A stretch of DNA of 64,000 nucleotides, taken from the NCBI RefSeq assembly GCF_013328205.1, contig NZ_JABULH010000002.1:612736-676735 (forward strand), given 5' to 3'. Every line of letters starts with the position of its first letter. The stretch's first letter is position 1. The notes under the pieces are model-generated. The model worked only from the letters and a program-made list of their open reading frames with translations. It was not told where the DNA came from and ran no database searches. This DNA comes from Sphingomonas hominis. Its GTDB lineage: Bacteria; Pseudomonadota; Alphaproteobacteria; Sphingomonadales; Sphingomonadaceae. This document shows positions 63,975 through 64,000 of this stretch, piece by piece. The position numbers and the translations under genes are program-made.

Positions 63975-64000
63975 GGTGTCACCGCAGCGGCGGGGCGCTA

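Overview
The window is chromosomal DNA of high GC content from an alphaproteobacterium, most likely a sphingomonad (Sphingomonas or a close relative). Several observations point there: the gene order rplU-rpmA-...-obgE-proB, a PhyR-NepR-EcfG general stress locus with a PhyP-type regulator, genes for ceramide (sphingolipid) synthesis, an NDUFA12-type complex I subunit gene, and frequent GTG starts. Almost every base is coding. I saw no prophage, insertion sequence, CRISPR array or conjugative element. Taxonomy is inferred from gene content only.

Layout. 0-7.5 kb: a fatty acyl-AMP ligase, recX, a double cold-shock-domain protein, NDUFA12, a DUF2155 protein, aat and a ParA ATPase, a lipoprotein, a cysteine synthase and a small membrane protein. 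7.5-26.6 kb: the complete division and cell wall (dcw) cluster, mraZ-rsmH-ftsL-ftsI-murE-murF-mraY-murD-ftsW-murG-murC-murB-ddl-ftsQ-ftsA-ftsZ. Most neighbours overlap by about 4 bases. A MraZ-box array and a LexA-like box lie in front of it, and a palindromic element sits in frame inside the start of murB. ftsZ is followed by a TPR/SPOR protein instead of the lpxC found there in many proteobacteria. 29-37.3 kb: dgt, then argS-SPOR-nagZ-scpA-scpB-tatA-tatB-tatC. 37.5-41.8 kb: the general stress response locus, with an entericidin-like lipoprotein, a candidate small RNA with C-rich loops behind a perfect EcfG-type promoter, phyP, nepR, phyR, a tiny membrane protein and ecfG. 42-49.3 kb: glnE, bcp, a DUF455 protein, an M23 peptidase, a HesB/IscA-family protein, xth, an outer-membrane protein and a small exported protein. 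49.3-58.5 kb: a sphingolipid island with a GNAT-like candidate ceramide synthase, a membrane desaturase, two LptF/LptG-type permeases, a hybrid histidine kinase, serine palmitoyltransferase, a dedicated acyl carrier protein and a ceramide-reductase-like dehydrogenase. 58.5-64 kb: proB, obgE, a TetR regulator, a GNAT enzyme, rpmA, rplU, hspQ, tRNA-Ser(CGA), and at the right edge a promoter that looks like that of an rRNA operon.

How it fits together. The dcw cluster supplies peptidoglycan precursors and the divisome. SPOR proteins, NagZ and the M23 peptidase work on the same wall. The five activities known to make ceramide in Caulobacter (acyl-ACP synthetase, Spt, ACP, CerR, CerS) all have candidates here, with the acyl-AMP ligase 54 kb away from the others. 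This fits an outer membrane built on glycosphingolipid rather than lipid A. The stress locus carries both its protein switch (PhyP, PhyR, NepR, EcfG) and apparent output genes (candidate sRNA, entericidin) under EcfG-like promoters.

The most interesting items are the candidate stress sRNA with a 14-nt C homopolymer in its loop, the in-frame palindromic insertion in murB, the LexA-like and MraZ operators in front of the dcw cluster, and the sphingolipid island with its own LptFG-type pair and sensor kinase.
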